Source: Shewanella nanhaiensis (lineage in GTDB: Bacteria > Pseudomonadota > Gammaproteobacteria > Enterobacterales > Shewanellaceae). From it: a stretch of 64,000 bases of DNA. A program made the position numbers and the translations under genes. The notes under the pieces were generated by a model. That model saw only the letters and a program-made list of their open reading frames with translations, did no database searches and was not told the DNA's origin. The stretch is taken from positions 186,001 to 250,000 of the forward strand of contig NZ_JAHZST010000003.1 in the NCBI RefSeq assembly GCF_019457885.1, in the 5' to 3' direction. This document shows positions 36,438-45,051 of the stretch, piece after piece (the stretch's first letter is position 1; each line of letters begins with the position of its first letter).

Positions 36438-36647
36438 TTTAATTTGAATTTTAACTTTTGGCTAGGTTTGGCGTTTGGAGAATGGTTCTAAATCGAACCT
36501 TCATTGGTATCTATCGCCTCCAGCGAGGTATATGTAGATACTTCTGCGAGACGCCGCAAGCACAATCCCTGTGGGCTCTACCAAAACGTCCTGTTTTGGA
36601 AGCTCGCAGCCGCATCTACACCTCTGATTTGAAACAAGAGTATCTCT
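36419..36647. repeat. Direct repeat, copy A, containing palindromic element
   Basis: Matches copy B (36715-36996) over most of its length. The core at 36533-36620 is itself a palindrome: TGTAGATACTTCTGCGAG at one end and CTCGCAGCCGCATCTACA at the other pair imperfectly. Inside it is a perfect hairpin CCAAAAC-GTCCT-GTTTTGG (36581-36599). Overlapping short open frames are by-products. A third, inverted and diverged core lies at 45229-45319. Confidence 0.8.
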
Positions 36648-36663
36648 TCGATTTGGCTTTCGC

Positions 36664-36703
36664 TACCCTCCGTGGTCTCTGTGTACTCCGTGGTTAAAAG
36701 CTT
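36664..36703 (-). repeat. Partial copy of CACCACAGAG-type repeat
   Basis: Reverse complement reads TTAACCACGGAGTACACAGAG, related to the repeats at 39108 and 40009. It lies in the spacer between direct-repeat copies A and B. Confidence 0.45.
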
Positions 36704-36714
36704 TTTATCTACAG

Positions 36715-36996
36715 ATGAAGGCTGATGACATTTCTTAATTTGAATTTTAACTTTTGGCTGGGTTTGGCATTTGGAGAGTGGCACTAAATCGAACCTTCAT
36801 TGTGATCTATCGCTTCCCAGCGGGTGCCGTGCATGGATGCTCCAATGTCGTGGTGGCAGGATGCCAAAGAACGACGTATGTGTAGATACTTCTGCGAGAC
36901 GCCGCAAGCACAATCCCTGTGGGCTCTACCAAAACGTCCTGTTTTGGAAGCTCGCAGCTGCATCTACACCTCTGATTTGAAACAAGAGTATTGTCA
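36715..36996. repeat. Direct repeat, copy B
   Basis: Second copy of the repeat at 36419, with an extra segment of about 50 bases (near 36826-36878) before the core. The core at 36881-36968 is nearly identical to copy A, differing at one base in the terminal arm. Confidence 0.8.
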
Positions 36997-37118
36997 TTCG
37001 ATTCCCCCTAACAAGTTAAGACATTGCTAATTCTTAATCTGCTCTATATGTTGGAGGTTATTAGTGACAAGGAGTACTCACTACTAATCTAATATGCAAA
37101 AGCTCATTTGGAGAGATA

Positions 37119-37691
37119 ATGGATATTCAAGAAAAGCTTGTTGAAGCGGGTAGATCTGTAAACAAATACCTATGGATCATATTCATTTCAATAATGATTT
37201 TGTCTAGCTATTTAATTCAAAGAACTGTTCAGTTTTCGGAACACGAAGATGGATTTTTGGGCGCACAGGCTCAACATCAATCACAAGTCCAGTTTCAAGG
37301 TGGAACACTATTTAAGCTAGATTTTACGTATGCAACAATGAATATTGCGTGGATATGGCTTTTAGCTGTTCTGCTATTCTCTGCGACCCTTACCTTAAAA
37401 AAAAGACAAGTCATTTTCTCTAAACTAAGCTCAGATGATCAATTATCAGATGTAACTTCATCGATCTTCCCATTAGACTTTTTTTCTAGTGACTTTCGAC
37501 AGCTACTCAATAAAACGATGTGGATTATGTATGTTTTAGTTGGGGCTGTGTGTTGCTTGCAAATATTCCCTGTCGCATTTCATTTTTTTATCGACGAAAG
37601 ATTCATTGAAGGAGGCCTCATTACTATCGGAACTTTCTATTGTATCTACGCCTTTATCTGCTTTCATAAGCAAAAAAGAAAACTCACGTAA
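37119..37691 (+). CDS. Membrane protein of unknown function, 3-4 helices
   Basis: 190 residues with hydrophobic segments near 18-36, 73-92, 131-150 and 163-180. No motif recognised. The gene is more AT-rich than its neighbours and follows the repeat cluster, which suggests a transferred segment. GGAGAG lies upstream of the ATG at good spacing. Confidence 0.55.
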   Translation: MDIQEKLVEAGRSVNKYLWIIFISIMILSSYLIQRTVQFSEHEDGFLGAQAQHQSQVQFQGGTLFKLDFTYATMNIAWIWLLAVLLFSATLTLKKRQVIFSKLSSDDQLSDVTSSIFPLDFFSSDFRQLLNKTMWIMYVLVGAVCCLQIFPVAFHFFIDERFIEGGLITIGTFYCIYAFICFHKQKRKLT

Positions 37692-37806
37692 CACCGAAAC
37701 ACACTTCCAGACTCTACAAAACATTCAAGTGAAAAATTTGATTGACCTGTCTATAGCTTCATAGTTTAAAGTACTTAAATTCAAACAGTGCAGTGGGGTT
37801 AACACC

Positions 37807-38979
37807 GTGTATCGAATCTCTGAACTTGCGACGCAAGTGGGCTTATCACGTACCGCCCTACTCTATTATGAGAAGCAACAACTGATAAAAGGCCAAAGGC
37901 TGAGTAACGGGTATAGGGTCTACAGTGACAAAGATCTCCAGCGTATTCGTTTAATTCAGAAACTGCAGGCGGGAGGCTTAACGCTTAAAGAGTGTAAAGC
38001 CTGTTTGGAAGCTAAGGTCGATCGCAAGCTTCTACAAAACCGCTTACAAAAACTGGATGAAGAGATAGCCCAAAAGCAACAGTCACGACAGCTTCTCGCC
38101 GCAATGCTTGGCGAAGGCGGATTAAAAACATGGCATGAGAGCCTAGATAAATTAGCACCAGATGCACACTTAGATTGGTTAATGAAGCAAGGTTTCAGCG
38201 AAAAAGAGGCCCTGCGATTAAAATGGTTATCAAAAGATATGAATGAACACGATCAATATATGGCTGACTTTATGAAGGTCTATGAATTACTTGAGCGATG
38301 GGCACCGGGTAGCGAAAGTGAAACGCTCAAAGCAATATCGCTTTTACCTAAACAACCAAAAACGATCCTTGAAATTGGTTGCGGCAAAGGGTTATCAACG
38401 AGATTACTAGCGAAAAATACCACAGCCTCTATTACAAGCGTTGACAATGAGCAGTCGGCACTTGAAAGCGTCAACGACCGCTTTAAAACAGAAGGCTTAG
38501 TAGCTAGGCTAGATACCGTTTGTGCCAGCATGACAGAACTGCCTTTTGATAATGGCAGTTTCGATCTGATGTGGGCAGAGGGCAGCGCTTACATCATGGG
38601 CGTGCCACAAGCACTTTCACAGTGGAGGCCGCTACTGGCTAAAAACGGAATTTTGATGTTAAGCGATCTCGTTTGGTTATCAGATACGCCAGATGATGCA
38701 GCAGTTGAGTTTTGGCAAGGTGAATACCCAGATATCCAAACCGTCGCGACCCGTCTCAAACAGATGGAAGCGGCAGGTTATGAAGTACTAGAGCACTTTA
38801 CACTCAGTCACCAAGCTTGGCAGAACTACTATGAACCATTGATATCACGCACCGAAGAGCTAAAGAGCGAGATGCAAGGCTCCCAAGCACTGCAAAATAT
38901 CAGTAAAGAGATCGACATCTATCGCAACTACCTGGGCCAGTTCGGCTACCAGATGTTCATCTTAAGAAAATGTGACTAA
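37807..38979 (+). CDS. MerR-family regulator fused to SAM-dependent methyltransferase
   Basis: 390 residues. Residues 1-70 are a MerR winged helix (RISELATQVGLSRTALLYYE, then GYRVYSDKDLQRI), followed by a helical dimerisation/linker region (about 75-180). The C-terminal domain is a class I methyltransferase: ILEIGCGKGLSTRLLA (motif I, 187-202), ITSVDNEQSALESV, LPFDNGSFDLMWAEGSAYIMG. The fusion would join DNA binding to methylation of a small molecule or protein. Start is GTG at 37807. Target and methyl acceptor unknown. Confidence 0.88.
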   Translation: MYRISELATQVGLSRTALLYYEKQQLIKGQRLSNGYRVYSDKDLQRIRLIQKLQAGGLTLKECKACLEAKVDRKLLQNRLQKLDEEIAQKQQSRQLLAAMLGEGGLKTWHESLDKLAPDAHLDWLMKQGFSEKEALRLKWLSKDMNEHDQYMADFMKVYELLERWAPGSESETLKAISLLPKQPKTILEIGCGKGLSTRLLAKNTTASITSVDNEQSALESVNDRFKTEGLVARLDTVCASMTELPFDNGSFDLMWAEGSAYIMGVPQALSQWRPLLAKNGILMLSDLVWLSDTPDDAAVEFWQGEYPDIQTVATRLKQMEAAGYEVLEHFTLSHQAWQNYYEPLISRTEELKSEMQGSQALQNISKEIDIYRNYLGQFGYQMFILRKCD

Positions 38980-39300
38980 TTTTTGCCTTTAAATGAAGGT
39001 TAGTTACACTTTTTGATTTGGCTTATTAGGTGTGGCTCGGCTGTTGAAGGCAGTCTGTTGAAGGCCACCCCTTCATGATTATTTAGAGTTAAAGACAAAA
39101 GGTTTCTCACCACAGAGCACACTGAGGAACACGGAGAGAAACTAAGAGAGCAGCAAAGAGAAGTAACCAGAGAGAAGAGCCAGCTAAAACCATTAGGCCT
39201 AAAATACTGTTGAACTAAGGCGTTAGCTTTTGTTACATATGGAGCTCCTAAACAAAGATTATTTTGTGTTAGCTTTAATTTTTCTTTCAAGGATAGAGTC
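38980..39300. other. Intergenic stretch with interspersed repeat
   Basis: About 320 bases holding a copy of the CACCACAGAG-type repeat (39108-39190). A 109-codon minus-strand frame here is largely repeat-derived and is not called. The promoter of the DUF4386-like gene should lie in the last 100 bases. Confidence 0.5.
39108..39190 (+). repeat. CACCACAGAG-type interspersed repeat
   Basis: Reads CACCACAGAGCACACTGAGG, then AACACGGAGAGAAACTAA, AGAAGTAACCAGAGAGA and GCCAGCTAAAAC. About 75% identical by eye to 40009-40083. Related purine-rich repeats occur in many bacterial genomes. Confidence 0.6.
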
Positions 39301-39945
39301 GTGAATAATCTACAGAAAATAGGGTGCATTGCCGCACTTTTTGAAGCCGCTATTTATATATCAGCGTTTGTTTTTTTTGGAGCGTTTTGGGATTACCCTA
39401 GCAGCGCGGATGACGCACAAAAGTTTATTTTCCTAACTAATAATCAGCTGATGTTGTCGATAGTTAATTTAACTATGTATATCGTCTTCGGCCTTTTTTT
39501 GGCGGTATTAGTTTTAGCGCTCCATCAACGAATGAAAAGCAAAGCCCCAGCTTTATCACAACTGGCTTCTATCTTCGGTATCATTTGGGTTGGGCTCGTC
39601 ATAGCCAGCGGAATGATTGCAAATATAGGTCTAGCTGCTGTAATCGATCTATCTACTAGCAACGCAGAACAAGCAAAGACTCTTTTGGTAGTAATCAACA
39701 CTATCGTCGAAGGGTTAGGAGGAGGTAACGAGGTTGTCGGAGGCTTATGGGTTCTGTTATTGAGTATTGCAGGCTTAAAAATTAACGAGCTGCCTAAACT
39801 CTTACACTATTTAGGCTTATTTATTGGCCTTGTTGGGATTCTTACTATCTACCCAGCTGAAATACTGACAGAAATATTTGGCTTAGGCCAAGTCATATGG
39901 TTTTCTTGGTTAGGCCTGGCCATGTTAAAGACTCCTCAAAGCTAA
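39301..39945 (+). CDS. DUF4386-like integral membrane protein
   Basis: 214 residues, five or six hydrophobic helices and no signal peptide. Pattern and order (MNNLQKIGCIAALFEAAIYI, LMLSIVNLTMYIVFG, LGLFIGLVGILTIYP) match what I recall of DUF4386 proteins, whose function is unknown. Start is GTG at 39301 with AAGGA about nine bases upstream. Flanked by two copies of the CACCACAGAG repeat, so the gene could have moved as a unit. Confidence 0.65.
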   Translation: MNNLQKIGCIAALFEAAIYISAFVFFGAFWDYPSSADDAQKFIFLTNNQLMLSIVNLTMYIVFGLFLAVLVLALHQRMKSKAPALSQLASIFGIIWVGLVIASGMIANIGLAAVIDLSTSNAEQAKTLLVVINTIVEGLGGGNEVVGGLWVLLLSIAGLKINELPKLLHYLGLFIGLVGILTIYPAEILTEIFGLGQVIWFSWLGLAMLKTPQS

Positions 39946-40008
39946 CGAGAAAATAAACAAGGACAAGTAACTTTAGCCCCCTTTTCGAGACAGAAGCGAT
40001 TCACCACA

Positions 40009-40083
40009 GAGGACACAGAGGAACACGGAGAGGAACTAAAAGAACAACAACAGAGAAGCAACCAGAGAAAAGCTAGCTAAAAC
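40009..40083 (+). repeat. CACCACAGAG-type interspersed repeat, second copy
   Basis: Reads CACCACAGAGGACACAGAGG, then AACACGGAGAGGAACTAA, AGAAGCAACCAGAGAAA and GCTAGCTAAAAC. Same orientation as 39108-39190, so the two form direct repeats around the DUF4386-like gene. Confidence 0.6.
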
Positions 40084-40092
40084 TATTAAATT

Positions 40093-40125
40093 AAAAAAGG
40101 CTCAGCTCCCTTTATCATTGAGCTG
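40093..40125 (-). terminator. Probable terminator of the hydrolase-STAND gene
   Basis: On the minus strand TCAGCTC / GAGCTGA stem with a ten- to twelve-base loop is followed by CCTTTTTTAATTTAAT. About 70 bases after the stop codon. Confidence 0.6.
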
Positions 40126-40196
40126 ACACGCCCCAGTCCAAATACAAGTAATACAGCCAACATTATTTGATATTGACTCAAATACTTGTTGAAACG

Positions 40197-43100
40197 TCAC
40201 CATTCAAACCTTTCATCTGTTTCTCGATCTCTTTCTTCTTCCCTTTTTCGTTCTGCGTCAATCCTGCTTTGTAGAGATGCCTTCTTTGAGCTGGCCCATT
40301 GTTGAACTTGTGAATCACCAAAACTCTCTAGTTCAGCATATATGCCAAGGCGCGCCTCAAGGAAATTCGCATACGACCCAGAAATCACGCTAGGTCTGTG
40401 AGTTATATCTATTTTGTCCAGTACATCAATGGGATTGGGGCTGATGTCCAAAAGCATTCTCGCTTCTTTGCTCAGTTGGTACACTTCATTTTTTTTGCTG
40501 TACGGTGATATGATCTCGGCAACGATAGGGCATCGTTTAGATGGGTTGCCTCCACACCATTCAGAAATAAGATCAAGTGGTATCGATGGTGTTTGGCTGC
40601 ATTTTAATAATGTGACTGCACGTTCCTGACAATTTCCTTCTTCATCGAGCAAGCAGTCGAGAACAGCCTTAGTGTTGGAATTCATTACTACTTCCAGTGT
40701 TTTTGGAAGATTATATCGGAAACTAAACAGAGGCTGTTTCTCAATCATGTGTTCGAAAATCGTCCTAGTTGCCTCAAAGTTCATAGGGGTTGAAAGTGCC
40801 ACTCTCGCGACATTATGCAAAGCGTGATCTTTATGACCATTGAAGTCTTCTTTCGAGAAATCAGAAAGGATGAGAGTTTGCTGTGCCAGTTCTTTTATTT
40901 CATTTGAAGGAGTATACGCACTTTCAGTTCTTAACCCGTGGAATCGCATAGACAGGATTTCAACTGAAACTTTTACTCCATCAGGTTGCTTGTTGATTCG
41001 ACGCAGTATTTCACCAAGATCGGTATCAGATAGTGCTTCATGGACTCTTCCATACCCAAGAGACTGGTAGAAATGAATTGGCGATTGCTGCATTTCAATA
41101 GCCTGTATTAGCCTGGTTACAGCAGTGGTATCAAGAGTTGTGCTGAACTGTACTTCAGAGAACCATTTGTTTCCGCGCTTATCATGCAACAGACTATCGA
41201 GAATCGAGTTAGTCAGCTCAGGCTTGATTCGGCTTAGGTGGCGAATGAATCCGCGCAGTACATTGATTCTCTGCTTCTCAAACGGGATTTCTGATAAGTT
41301 GGCGAGAAGCTTGTCCCAGAAGTTTGAGTGGTCATCTACACCTTTTGCACACCCAACGCCAAAAGCATAGTGTCGGCAGCCATCTTCTTGAGCAGACAAT
41401 ATCTCACGCAGTTTTGATACAAGGTATTGCAGGTGTGACTTAGACAAGTCCTCTCCCAGTCTTTCTGCGTTTTCTACGGCTATCTCAAAACCATTAAATT
41501 CACTTTCGCCATCCTCACCGGTGGTGTCCAAACAATAAAAATCATTGTTGGTTGATAGCAAATACATGTGTATGTGTTCATCGAGAGAGGTAGGGCGCAG
41601 TCTTTCTAGAATCCCTTCAATTCTGCCGATTTCAGCGTTTTCTAGATCCTTTGCGTTGAATTGTAAAAATGAGCCTAGTCGCAGCCACCCTTCACTCCAT
41701 TCACCAGTAGATAAAACTACTTCTATAGCATCTTCTAAAATTTTCCAGAGGGTTTTGCTATGGAATAGCTCACCAAGATGAGCAGCTAAAGTGGACTTTG
41801 CATGTTTACAAAGCGGGCCATTACGTTTCGCTAATGACGTGGTGTACTCAATAAAAAATTGACACCACTCGGTGCATTCTTGATTTGATGAAGGGTGATA
41901 CCCATAGTCTCTAGAGCGAGCACCAAAGTCGAAACTATGATGCGATGAGAAATGTGAAGACTCTAGCGACGCGTTAAGCAATTCAAAGCCGATTTCAATT
42001 TTGCATTCATCGCCGGATTCAATAAGTTCGCTGATGGTTTTTAATCTTTGTTCTTTACTCGCATGTGTGCCTGATAAGTAAAGGTAAAACAGTGACTTCA
42101 GAACATCTCTAACGGAGTTATTGTTCTCATCTTTCTTTTCAGCTGTGGCAATCTCAGCTAGTAATTTAGTGCTTTGAAGAAAAAGTTCAGGCTCATAAGC
42201 TAAGCTTCTAAGTAGCTCCGCCAATTGTGAGAATTCTGGTTTTTTTCTCGTAAAGAAATTAGCGTCATTCTCGGAGAGTTTCATCAGGAACTCTAACGCT
42301 TCCTGAGGGGCTATTGGAGCTGAGTTTGTCAAAATGGTTAAAGCTAGTTCTTGTTCGTCATTAGCCAGAAGTTTACTGATAGTCCCATCCTGTCTTAACC
42401 AGCTCGCTACTACATCTTGCGCTTCGATACAGTTATCTAGATAGCTAATTCGGCGGGATACTGACTTAAGGATACGTCTGTCCGTATTCTCATTGAAGAA
42501 ACTAACAAATAAGTTAGCCGGAATATTTTGCATCGCGACTTTTGCTAGCCTGTTTGCAATAGGATGCGGAAGTACTGCCATCCATATCCCACGTTGCTGA
42601 ATGAGGTTACGGCGCTTTAGTTCTTGAGCGCTTTCGTAAAGAGTTTTCGTGGGAGTGCTGGATACAGAACTGAGAAGTTCTAACTCGCTAGAGTACGGAT
42701 TCTCATCATCTTTATATTGAAATGAGTAGACAAGTGATAAAGCCTGCGCAGCTTGCATCAAAGAGTGCTCTTCCTGATGACGCTGGTGGAACAGTCTCTT
42801 GAAGAGCTGATCGTCCTTTAGATGAGAGATGCTTTCTGATTGATCCAATGTTGATGCTAACGCGATAGCAATTCGAGCGTTACCACCTGAAAAATCAGCT
42901 ATTTTACTTGCGTCTTGTTCGCTTAAATGCGTGAACCTAGCTTTGAGTAAATTGGTGACTAGGGTATCGGATGCTGGTTCCAAAGAGAGTACACCAGTTC
43001 CTTCCGGCTGATCTTCGCGGATGTCATACTCAATGGTTAGTAAGCTGATACTCTTCTTGCAGCTTGGAGACAAATCCCGATGTAGTTCAGGTGGACAGTT

Positions 43101-44267
43101 GTCGATTATGACAATTGCCTTCTTGTCTTCAGCCACCAGCTTCTCTATCACTGCTCTTGGAGTAGGGATTGGAGCGTGTCCCATATCAGTATAAAGCACC
43201 TGCCCTACGGGAAGCTGATGTTCGCCCACGCGCTCATCAAATAGAGCTTGGACTAGTCGAGTTTTTCCCACTCCAGACAGGCCGACAAGTCGGGTTGAAG
43301 TGCCTGGTGCCCCTAGTTTACTTCTGAGTGATTGAATTGCCTCAAGACCAGTTTTGCCTTCTTTATCACTAGAGGAAACGTCGAAAAGGCGGACTTGTTC
43401 GTCAACAATATACGCTTCCTCAACCCCCTTTGGGGAGTTGGACCAGTTTGAATAACCTTGCCAGCCATGGCTTCCCTTTGGATATTTCGAGTCTAACCAC
43501 TGCAATTGTGGTGGCTTGCTTTCTTTGGTAACGAAATCCTTTATGTATCGATAGATTTGGGATTGCTTGTTGGCAAGTTTAGTAATGCTGAGGTGGTCAG
43601 CATCCACTAGGAGAGCCTCAGTGTTTAAGCCGGGATCTGCACTATCCGGCGTAACTATCGTTATGAGGCGTTTGCAGGGCTGGTTCTCCATGAGTATCAG
43701 GTGGTCAACATCGCGATTGCGTACTGAAGCTCTATACCATTCATTCAACTCGCGGAGGTTTGGGTCATTTTTAAGTAGAGAGGCTGTCGCTGCGGATGGC
43801 AAGATAATAACTCTTAGCCAATCGATCAGGTCAGCGCCGTCTGAACCACGGTGTGGAGTGGCAAGAAAGCAAACTTTGTTTACACGCCCTATAATGCTTT
43901 GTAATTCTGAGCTTCTATCCGCATAGTGGAACATTTGCTTGATCATCAGCCCTCCCATGCTATGACCAACAAAGATTATTTCTCCATCTCTGAATAATGG
44001 CTCTTGGTTTAATCTGTGCAGAATATCTTTTGCTCTGTCGGTAAAGTGCATAGCTTTTTGGCTTCCCCAACGAGATATTGGATTTAAGTATCCAACAGAC
44101 CAAATGGCAATATTATCAATGTCTTCACTAAGCCAGTTAGGCCAGAAGCCTTTATCCGGAGTAGAGGAAAGCCAAGTGTTTTCGTAGTGCCCACCTAACC
44201 CATGTATAAAGACAACGTGAGTCTTGATATCGCCATCAGATTTAGACATTAGATGCAACTCAGCCAT
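40197..44267 (-). CDS. Alpha/beta hydrolase-STAND NTPase with large helical C-terminus (putative antiphage effector)
   Basis: 1356 residues in three parts. (1) About 15-245: serine hydrolase of the SERAC1/DUF676-like type, with HGLGG at 22-26, nucleophile Ser103 in VGHSMGGLM, LATPHRGS, an acid in PDSADPG (208-211) and His225 in DADHLSI. (2) About 290-600: STAND/NB-ARC-like ATPase with Walker A GLSGVGKT (329-336) and Walker B AIVIIDN (384-390), then a winged-helix-like part after GGNARIAIAL. (3) About 600-1330: long helical-repeat region, charged C-terminal tail. This layout (effector, switch ATPase, sensor repeats) is that of Avs-type bacterial immune proteins and fungal NLRs with lipase effectors. 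Single gene, own terminator, in a repeat-rich accessory region. Antiviral role is inferred. Confidence 0.85.
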   Translation of the reverse strand: MAELHLMSKSDGDIKTHVVFIHGLGGHYENTWLSSTPDKGFWPNWLSEDIDNIAIWSVGYLNPISRWGSQKAMHFTDRAKDILHRLNQEPLFRDGEIIFVGHSMGGLMIKQMFHYADRSSELQSIIGRVNKVCFLATPHRGSDGADLIDWLRVIILPSAATASLLKNDPNLRELNEWYRASVRNRDVDHLILMENQPCKRLITIVTPDSADPGLNTEALLVDADHLSITKLANKQSQIYRYIKDFVTKESKPPQLQWLDSKYPKGSHGWQGYSNWSNSPKGVEEAYIVDEQVRLFDVSSSDKEGKTGLEAIQSLRSKLGAPGTSTRLVGLSGVGKTRLVQALFDERVGEHQLPVGQVLYTDMGHAPIPTPRAVIEKLVAEDKKAIVIIDNCPPELHRDLSPSCKKSISLLTIEYDIREDQPEGTGVLSLEPASDTLVTNLLKARFTHLSEQDASKIADFSGGNARIAIALASTLDQSESISHLKDDQLFKRLFHQRHQEEHSLMQAAQALSLVYSFQYKDDENPYSSELELLSSVSSTPTKTLYESAQELKRRNLIQQRGIWMAVLPHPIANRLAKVAMQNIPANLFVSFFNENTDRRILKSVSRRISYLDNCIEAQDVVASWLRQDGTISKLLANDEQELALTILTNSAPIAPQEALEFLMKLSENDANFFTRKKPEFSQLAELLRSLAYEPELFLQSTKLLAEIATAEKKDENNNSVRDVLKSLFYLYLSGTHASKEQRLKTISELIESGDECKIEIGFELLNASLESSHFSSHHSFDFGARSRDYGYHPSSNQECTEWCQFFIEYTTSLAKRNGPLCKHAKSTLAAHLGELFHSKTLWKILEDAIEVVLSTGEWSEGWLRLGSFLQFNAKDLENAEIGRIEGILERLRPTSLDEHIHMYLLSTNNDFYCLDTTGEDGESEFNGFEIAVENAERLGEDLSKSHLQYLVSKLREILSAQEDGCRHYAFGVGCAKGVDDHSNFWDKLLANLSEIPFEKQRINVLRGFIRHLSRIKPELTNSILDSLLHDKRGNKWFSEVQFSTTLDTTAVTRLIQAIEMQQSPIHFYQSLGYGRVHEALSDTDLGEILRRINKQPDGVKVSVEILSMRFHGLRTESAYTPSNEIKELAQQTLILSDFSKEDFNGHKDHALHNVARVALSTPMNFEATRTIFEHMIEKQPLFSFRYNLPKTLEVVMNSNTKAVLDCLLDEEGNCQERAVTLLKCSQTPSIPLDLISEWCGGNPSKRCPIVAEIISPYSKKNEVYQLSKEARMLLDISPNPIDVLDKIDITHRPSVISGSYANFLEARLGIYAELESFGDSQVQQWASSKKASLQSRIDAERKREEERDRETDERFEW

Positions 44268-44474
44268 CTCTATTTTTTCCTTATTACAAGTAAGAAATAA
44301 ACGCGGGAATGTTCATTTCAGCAATTTTGATTCCATTGTATCAAATTAGTTGAAATTACTACCATTGAATCAGCTACCTGTGTGATCTTAAGTGGTTTAT
44401 GTAGGTAGCCTAACAACAGATGGAACAGCCATAACCTTTAATCAATTAAAATACAGTGCCAGACTACAAAGGTT

Positions 44475-44670
44475 CCCCGTTGGAAGTTGCCGAAGGGCAT
44501 TGGAATAAATCACGTAAAACCGACATGGCCGTTCACGTACATCCATGTATTTTTCGGCATTCAGGCATCCTGCCTATCAGATGTCGGGTTAGCTTTCGGG
44601 GGGCTTGGACGCCCCATCGGAAGCGTTAGTGATTTTATCCATATGCCCAAGGGAAACAACTTCGCCGGGG
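44475..44670. mobile_element. Foldback (MITE-like) element
   Basis: The two ends are imperfect inverted repeats: CCCCGT...GAAG...GGGCATTGGAATAAATCAC on the left and its approximate complement (GTGATTTTATCCATATGCCC...CTTCGCCGGGG) on the right. The middle holds further short palindromes (CATGGCCGTTCACGTACATCC region, GGGGGCTTGGACGCCCC). No coding capacity. Confidence 0.5.
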
Positions 44671-44828
44671 CGTTATAGGTACTTTGCTTAAAGAAGAATC
44701 AAGGAGGACGAGCAGCCCTCCTTGCCCAGTGCAGGGTGGCCCTGCGACGTTGGTGGTTAGTAATGGTTGGCTCTATTTAGTTTTAAAAATTAATCAAAAT
44801 GAGTAATTCTACAGGCTCATTAAGGCCT

Positions 44829-44969
44829 TCAAATAAGACAGCCAGATGCAATTGTCGTTACCAAAAAGCTGAAATCAATTGCTAGGGATGGTTCAATTAG
44901 ATAGAAAATTAAATAGATGGAAGCTAATGTTTTTAGTAGTTCTGATAGGTTAGATATAATTTTGGACAT
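44829..44969 (-). CDS. Possible small hydrophobic protein (46 residues)
   Basis: ATG at 44969, stop TGA at 44829-44831. Begins MSKIISNLSELLKTLASIYL, then a hydrophobic stretch that could be one or two short membrane helices, ending SGCLI. GAGGA lies four bases upstream of the ATG, a little close. The preceding 80 bases contain an 11-base inverted repeat. Size, hydrophobicity and structured leader recall type I toxins, but there is no homology evidence and chance remains possible. Confidence 0.35.
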   Translation of the reverse strand: MSKIISNLSELLKTLASIYLIFYLIEPSLAIDFSFLVTTIASGCLI

Positions 44970-44978
44970 AGTATCCTC

Positions 44979-45051
44979 GCGTCATTCAGTTATCGGTGCA
45001 AAGCAACCGCGATTAGTTAACTAAAGTTCCAGTTTTTCACCTGGATGACGC
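44979..45051. repeat. Inverted repeat upstream of the 46-residue frame
   Basis: GCGTCATTCAG (44979-44989) and CTGGATGACGC (45041-45051) pair at 10 of 11 positions as Watson-Crick plus one G-T-type change, around a 51-base spacer containing the palindrome AGTTAACT. It could be an operator pair or the base of a leader RNA structure. Confidence 0.45.

Noticed and set aside
36458-37030. Three short plus-strand frames in the repeat cluster.
   Set aside because: They read through palindromic repeat copies; nearly the same peptide appears in each copy because of the repeat, not because it is coded.
39000-39329. 109-codon minus-strand frame before the DUF4386-like gene.
   Set aside because: Mostly formed by the CACCACAGAG repeat and overlaps the start of the real gene.
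44487-44678. 63-codon plus-strand frame in the foldback element.
   Set aside because: Arises from the inverted repeat; no start site or conservation signal.
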